Assembly (NCBI RefSeq): GCF_014084125.1
Contig: NZ_CP048405.1
Location: 4,402,001 to 4,466,000, forward strand
Source: Streptacidiphilus sp. PB12-B1b
GTDB taxonomy: Bacteria > Actinomycetota > Actinomycetes > Streptomycetales > Streptomycetaceae
DNA: 64,000 nt
Direction: 5' to 3'
Made by a program: the position numbers and the translations under genes. The notes beneath the pieces are model-generated. The model saw only the letters and a program-made list of their open reading frames with translations, made no database searches and was not told the DNA's origin. This document shows, one piece after another, positions 56,044-64,000 of this stretch; positions within the stretch are counted from its first letter, which is position 1, and the number at the start of each line of letters is the position of its first letter.

Positions 56044-56128
56044 TCAATCCTACCGCCGCTTCATTCGTCAAGGCGATCGTGGTATTCCTGATTACCCGTC
56101 AGCTCTCCGGCCGACCGCAGGAGCCCCG

Positions 56129-56950
56129 ATGACGTCCGACCCGACCGCCCCCGCAGGCCCCGCGCTCCCCCACCGGCTGGACGGGCGGGTGGCCGTGGTC
56201 ACCGGCGCGGGCAGCGGCATCGGCCGCGCCACCGCCCTGGTCCTGGCCGCCGCCGGGGCCCGGGTGGTGTGCACCGACGTGGACGGCGCGGCCGCCGCGG
56301 CCACCGCCGGGCGGATCGGCCCGGACGCCGGGGCCACCGCCGCCGCGCTGGACGTCTCCGACCGCGCCGGGGTGTTCGCCCTGCTGGAGTCGGTCGCCGC
56401 CGGGCACGGGCGGCTGGACATCCTCTGCAACATCGCCGGGATCATCCGCACCGGCCGGGTGGTGGACGTCGAGGAGGCCGACCTGGACGCCGTGCTGGAC
56501 GTCAACTTCAAGGGCACCTTCCACGCCTGCCAGTGTGCCGCCCGGATCATGTGCGCGCAGGGCCGCGGCGCCATCGTCAACACCGCCTCCGGGGCGATCG
56601 ACGCGGCCACCCCGGAGATCATGAGCTACTCGGTCTCCAAGGCCGCGGTGGTCCAACTGACCCGGAACCTCGCCGCCGAGACCGGGCGCTACGGCGTACG
56701 GGTCAACGCCGTCGCTCCCGGCCTGGTCCGCACCGCCATGACCGCCCGGCACTACCTGCTGCCGGACGGCAGCCTGGACGAGGCGGCCCGGGAGGCGGCC
56801 GAGAAGCCGCTGCGGCGGATGTCGCCGCTGGGGCTGATCGGCGATCCGGAGGACGTCGCCTACGCCGTCCACTACCTGGTCAGCGACGCCGCCCGGTTCG
56901 TCACCGGCCAGATCCTGCGCCCCAACGGCGGCGTGGCCATGCCCTGGTGA
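56129..56950 (+). CDS. Short-chain dehydrogenase/reductase (SDR)
   Basis: 273 residues. Cofactor motif VVTGAGSGIGRATALVL (TGxxxGxG), NNAG-type CNIAGIIRTG, catalytic Ser in NTASGAID and Tyr-x3-Lys in MSYSVSKAAVVQLTRNLA. Ends RFVTGQILRPNGGVAMPW. NAD(P)-dependent oxidoreductase for an alcohol/ketone or 3-hydroxyacyl substrate. ATG after GCAGGAGCCCCG. Divergent from the thioesterase, so possibly same regulon. Confidence 0.94.
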   Translation: MTSDPTAPAGPALPHRLDGRVAVVTGAGSGIGRATALVLAAAGARVVCTDVDGAAAAATAGRIGPDAGATAAALDVSDRAGVFALLESVAAGHGRLDILCNIAGIIRTGRVVDVEEADLDAVLDVNFKGTFHACQCAARIMCAQGRGAIVNTASGAIDAATPEIMSYSVSKAAVVQLTRNLAAETGRYGVRVNAVAPGLVRTAMTARHYLLPDGSLDEAAREAAEKPLRRMSPLGLIGDPEDVAYAVHYLVSDAARFVTGQILRPNGGVAMPW

Positions 56951-56980
56951 GCACGGCCGCGCCGCCCGCGAGGGCCTGGC

Positions 56981-58645
56981 TCAGCGTCCGCGCAGGGTGC
57001 GGTAGCGATGGGCCAGCGCGGCGGTGGAGGAGTCCAGCGCGTCCGCGCCGACGCCCTCGACCAGCACCGGCTCGATCTTCTTGGCCAGCACCTTGCCCAG
57101 CTCGACGCCCCACTGGTCGAAGGAGTCGATGTTCCAGATCGCGCCCTGGACGAAGACCTTGTGCTCGTACAGCGCGATCAGCTGACCCAGCACCGAGGGC
57201 GACAGCTCCTCGGCCAGGATGGTGCTGGTGGGGTGGTTGCCCTTGAAGGTCTTGTGCGGCACCAGCTCGGCCGGGACGCCCTCGGCCGCCACCTCCTGCG
57301 GGGTCTTGCCGAAGGCCAGCGCCTGGCCCTGGGCGAAGAGGTTGGCCATCAGCAGGTCGTGCTGGGCCGCCAGGTCCGGCTCCAGCTCGGCGACCGGCCG
57401 GGCGAAGCCGATCAGGTCCGCCGGGATGACCTTGGTGCCCTGGTGGATCAGCTGGTAGTAGGCGTGCTGGCCGTTGGTGCCGGGGGTGCCCCAGACCACC
57501 GGGCCGGTCTGCCAGCGGACCGGCTCGCCCTCGCGGTCCACCGACTTGCCGTTGGACTCCATGTCCAGCTGCTGGAGGTAGGCGGTGAACTTCGACAGGT
57601 AGTGCGAGTACGGCAGCACCGCGTGCGACTGGGCGTCGAAGAACGCGCCGTACCAGACCCCGAGCAGGCCGAGCAGCAGCGGGATGTTCTGCTCCGGCGG
57701 GGCGGTGCGGAAGTGCTCGTCGACCAGGTGGAAGCCGTCCAGCATCTCGCGGAAGCGCTCCGGGCCGATGGCGATCATCAGCGACAGGCCGATGGCCGAG
57801 TCGTAGGAGTAGCGGCCGCCCACCCAGTCCCAGAACTCGAACATGTTGGCGACGTCGATGCCGAAGTCCGCCACGCCCGAGCTGTTGGTGGACAGCGCGA
57901 CGAAGTGCTTGGCCACCGCCTCGCGGCCGGCGCCCAGCTGGTCCAGCAGCCAGTTGCGGGCGGAGGTGGCGTTGGTGATGGTCTCGATGGTGGTGAAGGT
58001 CTTGGAGGCGACGATGAACAGCGTCTCGCCCGCGTCCAGGCCGCGCACCGCCTCGTGCAGGTCGGCCCCGTCCACGTTGGAGACGAAACGCACGGAGAGG
58101 TCGCGGTCGGTGAACGGGCGCAGCGCCTCGTAAGCCATGGCCGGGCCCAGGTCCGAGCCGCCAATGCCGATGTTGACGACGGTGCGGATGCGCTTGCCGG
58201 TGTGGCCCTTCCACTCCCCCGAGCGGATCCGGTCGGCGAAGGCGGCCATCTTGTCCAGCACCGCGTGCACCGCCGGGACGACGTTCTCGCCGTCGACCTC
58301 GACCACCGCGCCGCGCGGGGCCCGCAGGGCGGTGTGCAGCACGGCCCGGTGCTCGGTGATGTTGATCTTCTCGCCCCGGAACATGGCGTCCCGCAGCTCG
58401 GCCACGCCGCGGGCCGCCGCCAGCTGCCGCAGCAGGCCCAGGGTCTCGTCGTTCACCAGGTGCTTCGAGTAGTCCAGGTAGAGGTCGCCGACCTGGAGGG
58501 TGTACTTCTCGCCGCGCTGCGGATCGGCGGCGAACAGCTCCCGCAGATGCACCTCGCCCAGCTGCGCGCGGTGCTTGCCCAGCTCGGCCCACTCGGCCGA
58601 GCGGTCGAGCGGCAGCCGGTCCGGACGGGTTCCCTCGGACATCAC
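56981..58645 (-). CDS. pgi: Glucose-6-phosphate isomerase
   Basis: 554 residues, full length. GPI signatures: [19 protein letters not shown] and [13 protein letters not shown], then [20 protein letters not shown] and the C-terminal [20 protein letters not shown] and [20 protein letters not shown]. Interconverts glucose-6-P and fructose-6-P in glycolysis. Starts [19 protein letters not shown] with AGAGAACGTG upstream. Convergent with the SDR gene, upstream of nothing on its strand. Single gene here. Confidence 0.97.
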   Translation of the reverse strand: MMSEGTRPDRLPLDRSAEWAELGKHRAQLGEVHLRELFAADPQRGEKYTLQVGDLYLDYSKHLVNDETLGLLRQLAAARGVAELRDAMFRGEKINITEHRAVLHTALRAPRGAVVEVDGENVVPAVHAVLDKMAAFADRIRSGEWKGHTGKRIRTVVNIGIGGSDLGPAMAYEALRPFTDRDLSVRFVSNVDGADLHEAVRGLDAGETLFIVASKTFTTIETITNATSARNWLLDQLGAGREAVAKHFVALSTNSSGVADFGIDVANMFEFWDWVGGRYSYDSAIGLSLMIAIGPERFREMLDGFHLVDEHFRTAPPEQNIPLLLGLLGVWYGAFFDAQSHAVLPYSHYLSKFTAYLQQLDMESNGKSVDREGEPVRWQTGPVVWGTPGTNGQHAYYQLIHQGTKVIPADLIGFARPVAELEPDLAAQHDLLMANLFAQGQALAFGKTPQEVAAEGVPAELVPHKTFKGNHPTSTILAEELSPSVLGQLIALYEHKVFVQGAIWNIDSFDQWGVELGKVLAKKIEPVLVEGVGADALDSSTAALAHRYRTLRGR

Positions 58646-58690
58646 GTTCTCTCCATCCTGATATCCAGCATGTTCGGTACGTGGGCGAGC

Positions 58691-59902
58691 CTAGTCCCGG
58701 GAGGACCCCTGGGGCGTGGCGACAGGGACCTTGAGCCGCACGCCGAAGCCGCCGTCCTCCAGCGGCGCGGCCCGCAGCGAGCCGCCCAGCAGGGTGGCCC
58801 GCTCGCGCAGGCCGACGATGCCGTGGCCGCCGCCGGGCAGGTCCAGCGAGCCGGGCGCGGACGCCGGGCCGTTCTCCACCGACACCAACAGCCGGTCGCC
58901 GTCCAGCAGCACGCTGACCTCGGTCCAGGCGCCGGGCGCGTGCTTGCGGACGTTGGTCAGCGCCTCCTGCACGGTGCGGTAGGCGGCCCGCTCCACCGGC
59001 TCGGGCAGGGCGGCCTCGGGCGGGACGAACAGGTGCAGCACGGCGTCCACCTCGGACTCGGCGACCAGCCGGGGCAGGTCGGTCAGCCGGGGCTGCGGCA
59101 CCAGCTCGGTCGGGCCGGCGCCGGCCGCCCGCAGCACCAGGATCATGGTGCGCAGCTCCTCCAGGGTGGCCACGGCCAGGCCGCGCAGCATCTTGGCGGT
59201 CTGCCGCACCTCCGGGTCGCGCGCGGTCACCTGCAGCGCCCCGGCCTGGACGGCGATCAGCCCCGCCTGGTGCGAGACCACGTCGTGCATCTCCCGGGCG
59301 ATCCGGGCGCGCTCGCGGGCCAGCACGGTCTGCGCGTGCAGCTCCCGCTCGTGGTCGCGCAGGGTGGCCAGCTCCGCTATCCGGGCGTTCAGGGCCTCCC
59401 GGGTCTGCAGCAGCAGGCCCAGCGCGGTGGGGCCGCCGGCCAGCATCAGCGCGTGGATGAGGTCCAGCACGTGGTCGCTGGTGGTCTCGCTGACGAAGTC
59501 GCTGAGCGGCCAGGGCACGAACATGCCCAGGCCCACCAGTCCGGCCGCCAGCCACGTCTGCCGGCCCGCCGGGCGGCTGCGGGCCACGCTGTAGAGCGCG
59601 ACCATGGCCGCGACCATGGCGGTGCCGGTGTAGACGCCGGGGAGGGTGACCAGCAGGACCGTGCGCGGGTAGCGGTCGCGCAGCAGCAGCGCGGCGGCGG
59701 CGATCACCGAGGCGTAGAAGGTCCAGTCGCGCGGCGCCGGGAAGTTCAGCCAGGCGTCCAGCATGGCCGCGACCACCAGGACGAAGGTGACCGCCCAGTC
59801 GCGCAGCCGGGTCGAGCCCGCGCGGCGCAGCCGGGCCGGGGGCCGCAGGCGGGAGAGCAGCGGCAACCGTCGGCGCGCGGTGTACAGGCTGGAGGTGTTC
59901 AT
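58691..59902 (-). CDS. Sensor histidine kinase (NarL-partner type)
   Basis: 403 residues. Arg-rich start, about five or six membrane helices (VVAAMLDAWLNF, SVIAAAALLLRD, LLVTLPGVYTGTAMVAAMVA, WLAAGLVGLGMFVPWPL), HisKA_3 phospho-His in ARIAREMHDVVSHQAGLIAV, ATPase EALTNVRKHAPGAWTEVSVL and GGGHGIVGLRERATLLGGSL. Start overlaps the response regulator stop by 4 bp. Unlike the 27-kb pair, the regulator gene comes first. Signal unknown. Confidence 0.94.
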   Translation of the reverse strand: MNTSSLYTARRRLPLLSRLRPPARLRRAGSTRLRDWAVTFVLVVAAMLDAWLNFPAPRDWTFYASVIAAAALLLRDRYPRTVLLVTLPGVYTGTAMVAAMVALYSVARSRPAGRQTWLAAGLVGLGMFVPWPLSDFVSETTSDHVLDLIHALMLAGGPTALGLLLQTREALNARIAELATLRDHERELHAQTVLARERARIAREMHDVVSHQAGLIAVQAGALQVTARDPEVRQTAKMLRGLAVATLEELRTMILVLRAAGAGPTELVPQPRLTDLPRLVAESEVDAVLHLFVPPEAALPEPVERAAYRTVQEALTNVRKHAPGAWTEVSVLLDGDRLLVSVENGPASAPGSLDLPGGGHGIVGLRERATLLGGSLRAAPLEDGGFGVRLKVPVATPQGSSRD

Positions 59903-60594
59903 GGGGCCTGGATGTCCTCGATCAGCCCCGCCCGCTCGGCGAGGACCGCGGCCTGGATCCGGTTGGCCACGCCCAGCTTGGTGAGGACCGCGCTCACGTA
60001 GTCCTTGACGGTGGCGGCGCCCAGGTGCATCCGGGCGCCTATCTCGACGTTGGACAGGCCCTGGCCGAGGTGGCCGAGGACCTGCCGTTCGCGGACGGTG
60101 AGGCTGTCCACCGCCGCGCTGCCGCTGCCGCCGCCGACGGTGCGGGTGCGGTTGTCGCGCAGGCGGCGCAGGACCGGCGTGGAGAGGCAGCCGGCGCCGG
60201 TGGCGACCGCGCGCACCGAGCTGGCCAGGATGTCCGGGTCGGTGTCCTTCAGCAGGAAGCCGCTGGCGCCCATGGTCAGCGCCTGGTCGAGGTACTCGTC
60301 GGTGTCGAAGGTGGTGAGCATGGCCACGTAGGGGCTGTCCGGGAGCGCCCGCAGCCGTCGCAGCAGGGTGAGCCCGTCCACGTCGGGCATCCGGATGTCC
60401 AGCAGCACGACGTGCGGCCGGTGGGTCCGTACGGCGGACATGGTCTCGGTGCCGGAGCAGGTGCCGACGACCTCGATGTCCGGGGCGCTGTTGAGGATCA
60501 TCGCAAGTCCGGAGCGGATCAGCGCCTCGTCGTCGACGACCATGACGCGCACGGGTTCACCGCGTATCGCGCTGTTCGTTTCTGCTGGGACCAC
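59899..60594 (-). CDS. NarL/LuxR-type response regulator
   Basis: 231 residues. Receiver: RVMVVDDEALIRSGLAMILN, phospho-Asp in VVLLDIRMPDVDG, Thr in YVAMLTTFDTDEYLDQALTM, Lys in GFLLKDTDP. LuxR HTH is LTVRERQVLGHLGQGLSNVE followed by HLGAATVKDYVSAVLTK. Starts with ~15 extra residues before the fold. A long 15-bp palindrome stands 104-139 bp upstream and may be its own binding site. Operon with the kinase. Confidence 0.95.
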   Translation of the reverse strand: MVPAETNSAIRGEPVRVMVVDDEALIRSGLAMILNSAPDIEVVGTCSGTETMSAVRTHRPHVVLLDIRMPDVDGLTLLRRLRALPDSPYVAMLTTFDTDEYLDQALTMGASGFLLKDTDPDILASSVRAVATGAGCLSTPVLRRLRDNRTRTVGGGSGSAAVDSLTVRERQVLGHLGQGLSNVEIGARMHLGAATVKDYVSAVLTKLGVANRIQAAVLAERAGLIEDIQAP

Positions 60595-60697
60595 GTGACT
60601 GTTCCTGACTCGATGCCTGACTCGTCCGCCCGAAGGGGTTCCGCGCGACCGTACATCAGCTCGAATCGGCGGGGGAAACCGGACGACCCCCGGTCGG

Positions 60698-60733
60698 CGG
60701 TGGAATCACCCCTGGTCGGGGGTGATTCCACCG
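60698..60733. promoter_or_regulatory. 15-bp inverted repeat upstream of the response regulator
   Basis: Left arm 60698-60712 (CGGTGGAATCACCCC) and right arm 60719-60733, perfect, with a 6-nt spacer. It lies 104-139 bp upstream of the response regulator start. Less GC-rich and more specific in sequence than the terminator hairpins, hence likely an operator, though transcript-level folding is not excluded. Confidence 0.5.
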
Positions 60734-60777
60734 GTTCGGTCAGGACCAGGATGGACCCTCGGTGCGCTGGCGTGCCA

Positions 60778-60810
60778 GAGGGCGGGCACCACGGGGGGGT
60801 GCCCGCCCTC
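60778..60810. terminator. Terminator of the DEAD-box helicase gene
   Basis: 13-bp perfect stem, GAGGGCGGGCACC with its complement at 60798-60810, 7-nt loop. Lies 28 bp after the helicase stop on the minus strand. Confidence 0.75.
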
Positions 60811-60838
60811 GTCGTTCTGCGGAAGGTGCCGGCTGCGG

Positions 60839-62437
60839 TCAGACCGCGCGGCCGGGGCGGGAGGCGCCGCCCGCGCCGGTGCCGCTGCCGCCACTGCGGC
60901 GGGGACGGCGGCTGCGCGGCTGCGCGGCCCCCGCGCCGTAGGACGCGCCGGAGCCGGAGCGCGAGCCGCCCGCCGCCGCCCCCGAACGCCCGCCCGAGCG
61001 GGAGCCGGAGCCCGAGCCGCGCGGCTTGCGGGCGCTCTGCGCCGGCACGGCCGGGGCCGGGACGGTGATGACCACCGGGACGCCGCTGGGCTTGCGGGCG
61101 CCGGTGATCCGGGACAGCTCGGCGTCGCCGGAGCGCACCCGGTCGTTGTTGGGGGTGATCCCGGCGTCGGCCATCAGCCGGGTCATCTCCCGGCGCTGGT
61201 TGGCCAGCACCAGCGTGACCACCGTGCCGGACTCCCCCGCGCGGGCGGTGCGGCCGCCGCGGTGCAGGTAGTCCTTGTGGTCGGTGGGCGGGTCCACGTT
61301 GACGACCAGGTCCAGGTTGTCGACGTGGATGCCGCGGGCGGCGACGTTGGTGGCGACCAGCGCGGTGATGTGGCCGTCGCGGAACTGCTCCAGCACCCGG
61401 TTGCGCTGCGGCTGGGACTTGCCGCCGTGCAGCGAGGCGGCGCGTACGCCGTTGGCGAGCAGCTCCTTGGCCAGCTTGTCGGTGGCGTGCTTGGTGTCCA
61501 TGAACATGATCACCCGGCCCTCGCGGGCGGCGATCTCCACGGTGACCGCGCGCTTGTCGGCGTCGGCGACGTACAGGACGTGGTGGTCCATGGTGGTGAC
61601 GGCACCGGCCGAGGGATCGACCGAATGGGTGACCGGGTCGTTCAGGAAGCGGCGGACCAGCCGGTCCACGTTGCGGTCCAGGGTCGCCGAGAACAGCATC
61701 GTCTGGCCGTTCGGCTGGACCTGCTCCAGCAGGTTGGTGACCTGCGGCAGGAAGCCCATGTCGGCCATCTGGTCGGCCTCGTCCAGGACCGTGACGGCCA
61801 CCCGGTCGAGCCGGCAGTCGCCGCGGTCGATCAGGTCCTTCAGCCGGCCCGGGGTGGCGATCAGCAGCTCGACGCCGCGCCGCAGCGCCGCCGACTGGCG
61901 GGTGATCGACATGCCGCCGACCACGGTCGTCAGCCGCAGGTTGACAGCGGTGGCGTACGGGGTGAGCGCGTCGGCGACCTGCTGGGCCAGCTCCCGGGTC
62001 GGGACCAGCACCAGCGCCAGCGGCGCCTTGGGCTCCGCCCGGCGGCCCGCCGTCCGGGCCAGCACGGCCAGGCCGAACGCCAGGGTCTTGCCGGAGCCGG
62101 TGCGTCCGCGCCCGAGGACGTCACGGCCTGCCAGGGAGTTCGGCAGGGTCGCGGCCTGGATCGGGAACGGCTCGGTGACGCCCTCGCGGGTCAGCGTGGC
62201 CAGCAGCCCGCCGGGCATCTCCAGCTCGGCGAAGGCGGCGACCGCGGGCAGCGAGGGGGTGGTGCTGACGGGCATCTCGAACTCGCCCGACTGGACCAGC
62301 GGCCGACGGCGCGGCGCGCCCTGCTGGCCGGAGGACCGGCCGCGGGAGGCGGCCGGGTTGGTACGCGGGGCCCCGGTGGGGCGCCCGAACCGGGTCGCGG
62401 GACGCGGGTCGTTGGTGCGGCTGGTGCGATGGTTCAT
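60839..62437 (-). CDS. DEAD-box ATP-dependent RNA helicase
   Basis: 532 residues. Q motif FPIQAATLPN, Walker A RGRTGSGKTLAFGL, PTRELAQQ, TPGRLKDLID, VLDEADQMADMGF (DEAD), MLFSATLD, HGGKSQPQRNRVLEQF, and DYLHRGGRTARAGE (motif VI). N-terminus of ~100 residues is Arg/Pro-rich and the C-terminal ~75 residues are Arg/Gly/Ser-rich. RNA remodelling, as in cold-shock or ribosome assembly helicases. ATG at 62437 with GAGGAAGG upstream. Preceded by a 5'-region of ~120 bp to a hairpin. Confidence 0.96.
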   Translation of the reverse strand: MNHRTSRTNDPRPATRFGRPTGAPRTNPAASRGRSSGQQGAPRRRPLVQSGEFEMPVSTTPSLPAVAAFAELEMPGGLLATLTREGVTEPFPIQAATLPNSLAGRDVLGRGRTGSGKTLAFGLAVLARTAGRRAEPKAPLALVLVPTRELAQQVADALTPYATAVNLRLTTVVGGMSITRQSAALRRGVELLIATPGRLKDLIDRGDCRLDRVAVTVLDEADQMADMGFLPQVTNLLEQVQPNGQTMLFSATLDRNVDRLVRRFLNDPVTHSVDPSAGAVTTMDHHVLYVADADKRAVTVEIAAREGRVIMFMDTKHATDKLAKELLANGVRAASLHGGKSQPQRNRVLEQFRDGHITALVATNVAARGIHVDNLDLVVNVDPPTDHKDYLHRGGRTARAGESGTVVTLVLANQRREMTRLMADAGITPNNDRVRSGDAELSRITGARKPSGVPVVITVPAPAVPAQSARKPRGSGSGSRSGGRSGAAAGGSRSGSGASYGAGAAQPRSRRPRRSGGSGTGAGGASRPGRAV

Positions 62438-62563
62438 GGAGAACCTTCCTCGTAGCGGCACGCTTCGAGGAGGGCTCCGCAGCGCTTCGCGCGGAGGTTC
62501 ACAAGAACGAGCCAGGGGTGGCGGAGGGACTCTCCGCAGGTGGGGCGCCGGCCTGGCGCACAA
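62438..62563 (-). other. 5' region of the helicase gene
   Basis: 126 bp between the helicase start and the upstream hairpin. Contains GCGCTTCGCGCGG-type local stems; no coding frame. Likely an untranslated leader or promoter; nothing further can be assigned. Confidence 0.4.
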
Positions 62564-62605
62564 AACTCTGTAGGCCCAGCGCGCGAACGCCGGGCCTACA
62601 GAGTT
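62564..62605. terminator. 14-bp-stem hairpin between the tRNA and helicase gene
   Basis: AACTCTGTAGGCCC at 62564-62577 with its perfect complement at 62592-62605, 14-nt loop. It starts 4 bp past the tRNA 3' end on the minus strand, so it is best read as the tRNA terminator or a processing hairpin. Confidence 0.75.
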
Positions 62606-62609
62606 CAAG

Positions 62610-62683
62610 TAGCGGGGACAGGATTTGAACCTGCGACCTCTGGGTTATGAGCCCAGCGAGCTACCGAGCTGCTCCACCCCGCG
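62610..62683 (-). tRNA. Initiator tRNA-fMet (CAT anticodon)
   Basis: 74-nt cloverleaf without encoded CCA. Acceptor 5' CGCGGGG, D-arm GAGCAGCTCGGTAGCTC, anticodon stem-loop CTGGGCTCATAACCCAG with CAT at 62647-62649 and the three consecutive G:C pairs typical of initiators, T-arm with GTTCAAATC. The first base C1 is unpaired with the base opposite (T at the 72 position), the initiator feature. Lies directly upstream of the helicase gene. Confidence 0.95.
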
Positions 62684-62714
62684 TCGGTTCCTCAACTCTA
62701 GCAGAGTGTCCGGA

Positions 62715-63425
62715 TCACCCGCGATCATCGCGGCCCTCCGGCCCCGGCGGGCCGCCCAGGGCGTTGATCTCGCGCGTGCCGAGGATGCGGTTGGCGGGCA
62801 CCCGGCCGCCCGCACCCGGGACGGCCACCGCGAGCATGGCCCGGCCGATCCGGTCGCCGGAGGTGACCTGGTTCGGGAACAGCCGCCGGAGCAGCGGGGC
62901 GACGGGGCTGACGATCCGGTAGACCACCCGGTACAAGCGGGTCTTGGAGACCGTGCCCGGTCCGGGCTGGATGTAGCCGGGGCGGAACATGTAGCCGTCG
63001 ACGTCCAGCGCCAGCAGGTCGTTCTCGGTGCGGCCCTTGACCCGGGCCCACATGGTCCGGCCCTGGCCGCTGCTGTCGGTCCCGGCCCCGGAGACGTAGG
63101 TGAGGACCAGTCCGGGGTTGCGGGCGCTGACCGCCCGGGCCACGGCGAGGGTCAGGTCGTGGGTGACCGCGCGGTAGGCGTCCTCGTTCATGCCCACGGA
63201 GGAGACGCCCAGGCAGAAGAAGCAGGCGTGGTAGCCGTCCAGCTCGTCCCCGAGGCCGTCCAGGTCGGACACGTCGGGGCGGACGATCTCGCGCAGCTTG
63301 GGGTGGCGCACCCCGACCGGGGTGCGGCCGACGACCAGCACCCGGGCCACGGCGTCCGACCGCAGGCACTCCCGCAGCACGTCCTGGCCGACCATGCCGG
63401 TGGCGCCGAAGAGGATCACGTTCAT
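62715..63425 (-). CDS. NAD(P)-binding Rossmann protein (epimerase/NmrA-like)
   Basis: 236 residues. Starts MNVILFGATGMVGQDVLREC with the GxxGxxG pattern, VLVVGRTPVGVRHPKLREIV, YHACFFCLGVSSVGMNE, VARAVSARNPGLVLTYVSGA, and GRTENDLLALDVDGYMFRPG. Resembles the short NAD(P)-binding oxidoreductases of the epimerase/DUF-type atypical SDR family. Role unknown. ATG at 63425 is chosen because upstream in-frame sequence is not protein-like. Confidence 0.87.
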   Translation of the reverse strand: MNVILFGATGMVGQDVLRECLRSDAVARVLVVGRTPVGVRHPKLREIVRPDVSDLDGLGDELDGYHACFFCLGVSSVGMNEDAYRAVTHDLTLAVARAVSARNPGLVLTYVSGAGTDSSGQGRTMWARVKGRTENDLLALDVDGYMFRPGYIQPGPGTVSKTRLYRVVYRIVSPVAPLLRRLFPNQVTSGDRIGRAMLAVAVPGAGGRVPANRILGTREINALGGPPGPEGRDDRG

Positions 63426-63605
63426 GGGGTGCTGGACTCCCGTTCCGCCGTGCCGGCCCGCCGTGCTCCGCACCCTACCGCCGGACGCCCGCCGATCTCG
63501 TGAAGATCCCTGTCCGAGCCGCTGCCGCGGCTCTAAGGTGCTGATGAGACGTGTACCAGCGCGCAGCCCGTCAGGTCCGCTCCCCCAGCCCTCCGAGGAG
63601 TTCCC

Positions 63606-64000
63606 ATGGCCGCACCAGCCCCCAGCCTCGCCGCCGGCCCCACCGACAGCCCCCTGTTGGAGGAGACCATCGGCGGCAATCTGGACCGGACCGTCGCCGC
63701 CCACGGCGGGCGCGAGGCCCTGGTGGACGCCGCCTCCGGGCGCCGCTGGAGCTACCGCGAACTGGCCGACGAGGTGGACGCGGTGGCGCTGGGGCTGCTG
63801 GCGCTCGGGGTGGAGCCGGGCGACCGGGTGGGCATCTGGTCGCCCAACTGCCCGGAGTGGACCTTCCTGCAGTACGCCACCGCGCGCATCGGCGCGATCC
63901 TGGTCACCATCAACCCCGGTTACCGCGCCCACGAGTTGGAGTTCGTGCTGCGCCAGTCCGGGGTGCGGACGGTGGTGGCCCTGCCCTCGTTCAAGACCTC
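63606..64000 (+). CDS. AMP-dependent acyl-CoA synthetase, N-terminal part
   Basis: First ~131 residues, running off the window end: GREALVDAASGRRWSYRELA, GVEPGDRVGIWSPNCPEWTF, ARIGAILVTINPGYRAHELE, then FVLRQSGVRTVVALPSFK. These match the N-terminal domain of fatty-acyl-CoA ligases (FadD/AcsA-type). The catalytic P-loop lies downstream outside the window. ATG at 63606 after GAGGAGTTCCC. Divergent from the Rossmann protein. Confidence 0.88.
   Translation, partial: MAAPAPSLAAGPTDSPLLEETIGGNLDRTVAAHGGREALVDAASGRRWSYRELADEVDAVALGLLALGVEPGDRVGIWSPNCPEWTFLQYATARIGAILVTINPGYRAHELEFVLRQSGVRTVVALPSFKT

Overview
The window is high-GC DNA with dense, closely spaced genes, GTG/TTG starts and strongly GC-biased third codon positions. 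Several families are typical of the group: an OhrR/Ohr pair, DUF5302- and DUF4395-like proteins, DesK/NarL-type two-component pairs and a MatB-like synthetase. This points to a streptomycete (Streptomyces, Kitasatospora or Streptacidiphilus); the genus cannot be fixed from sequence alone. The layout looks chromosomal. I see no phage, insertion sequence, CRISPR array or biosynthetic gene cluster.

Layout. (1) 1-9.8 kb is a sugar-uptake regulon. GH35 and GH1 glycosidases on the minus strand face a LacI repressor and a complete Opp/Dpp-type ABC transporter (binding protein, ATPase, two permeases, ATPase) on the plus strand, with palindromic operators between them. (2) 9.9-11.2 kb holds the peroxide pair ohr/ohrR and a DUF5302-like small protein. 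(3) 11.3-15.1 kb is the phenylacetyl-CoA epoxidase operon paaABCDE, in which paaD carries a one-base frameshift. (4) 15.3-20.7 kb has a TerD-vWA fusion protein, a divergent MocR/FMN-binding pair around an 18-bp palindrome, and a sugar permease. (5) 20.7-22.8 kb is a less GC-rich, partly decayed stretch with a 2-hydroxyacid dehydrogenase fragment, a DUF6817-like gene, a pterin dehydratase and the tail of an XRE regulator.

(6) 22.9-32.3 kb is a mixed region: acetyltransferase, VOC protein, an exported protein flanked by two paralogous mini-proteins, enoyl-CoA hydratase, a NarL-type two-component pair, a geranylgeranyl-reductase-family flavoprotein, a membrane Mrr-like nuclease, a degenerate ~92-bp repeat tract, two tiny proteins and a SLOG-like protein. 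(7) 32.4-45.8 kb has two regulator/MFS exporter units, DUF4184, a kinase-Nudix fusion, a MatB-like acyl-CoA synthetase, etfBA, a thioredoxin-like protein divergent from a cysteine leader peptide plus DUF4395, a PlsC-type acyltransferase, a membrane protein and a MerR regulator. (8) 45.9-64 kb is mostly housekeeping: sbcDC, a GH13 alpha-glucosidase, the transcription accessory protein Tex, an acetyltransferase, a thioesterase/SDR pair, pgi, a second two-component pair, a DEAD-box helicase behind an initiator tRNA, an NAD(P)-binding protein and the start of an acyl-CoA synthetase.

How genes work together. The Opp-like transporter probably imports beta-linked oligosaccharides that the GH1/GH35 enzymes cleave inside the cell, under LacI control. 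The Paa epoxidase needs all of PaaA, B, C and E, with PaaD acting in maturation, so the paaD lesion matters. ETF accepts electrons from acyl-CoA dehydrogenases, and nearby acyl-CoA synthetase, enoyl-CoA hydratase, thioesterase and SDR genes fit general fatty-acid metabolism. The thioredoxin-like protein, the cysteine leader and DUF4395 look like a small sulfur/redox module. All functions are read from sequence motifs; no database search was possible.
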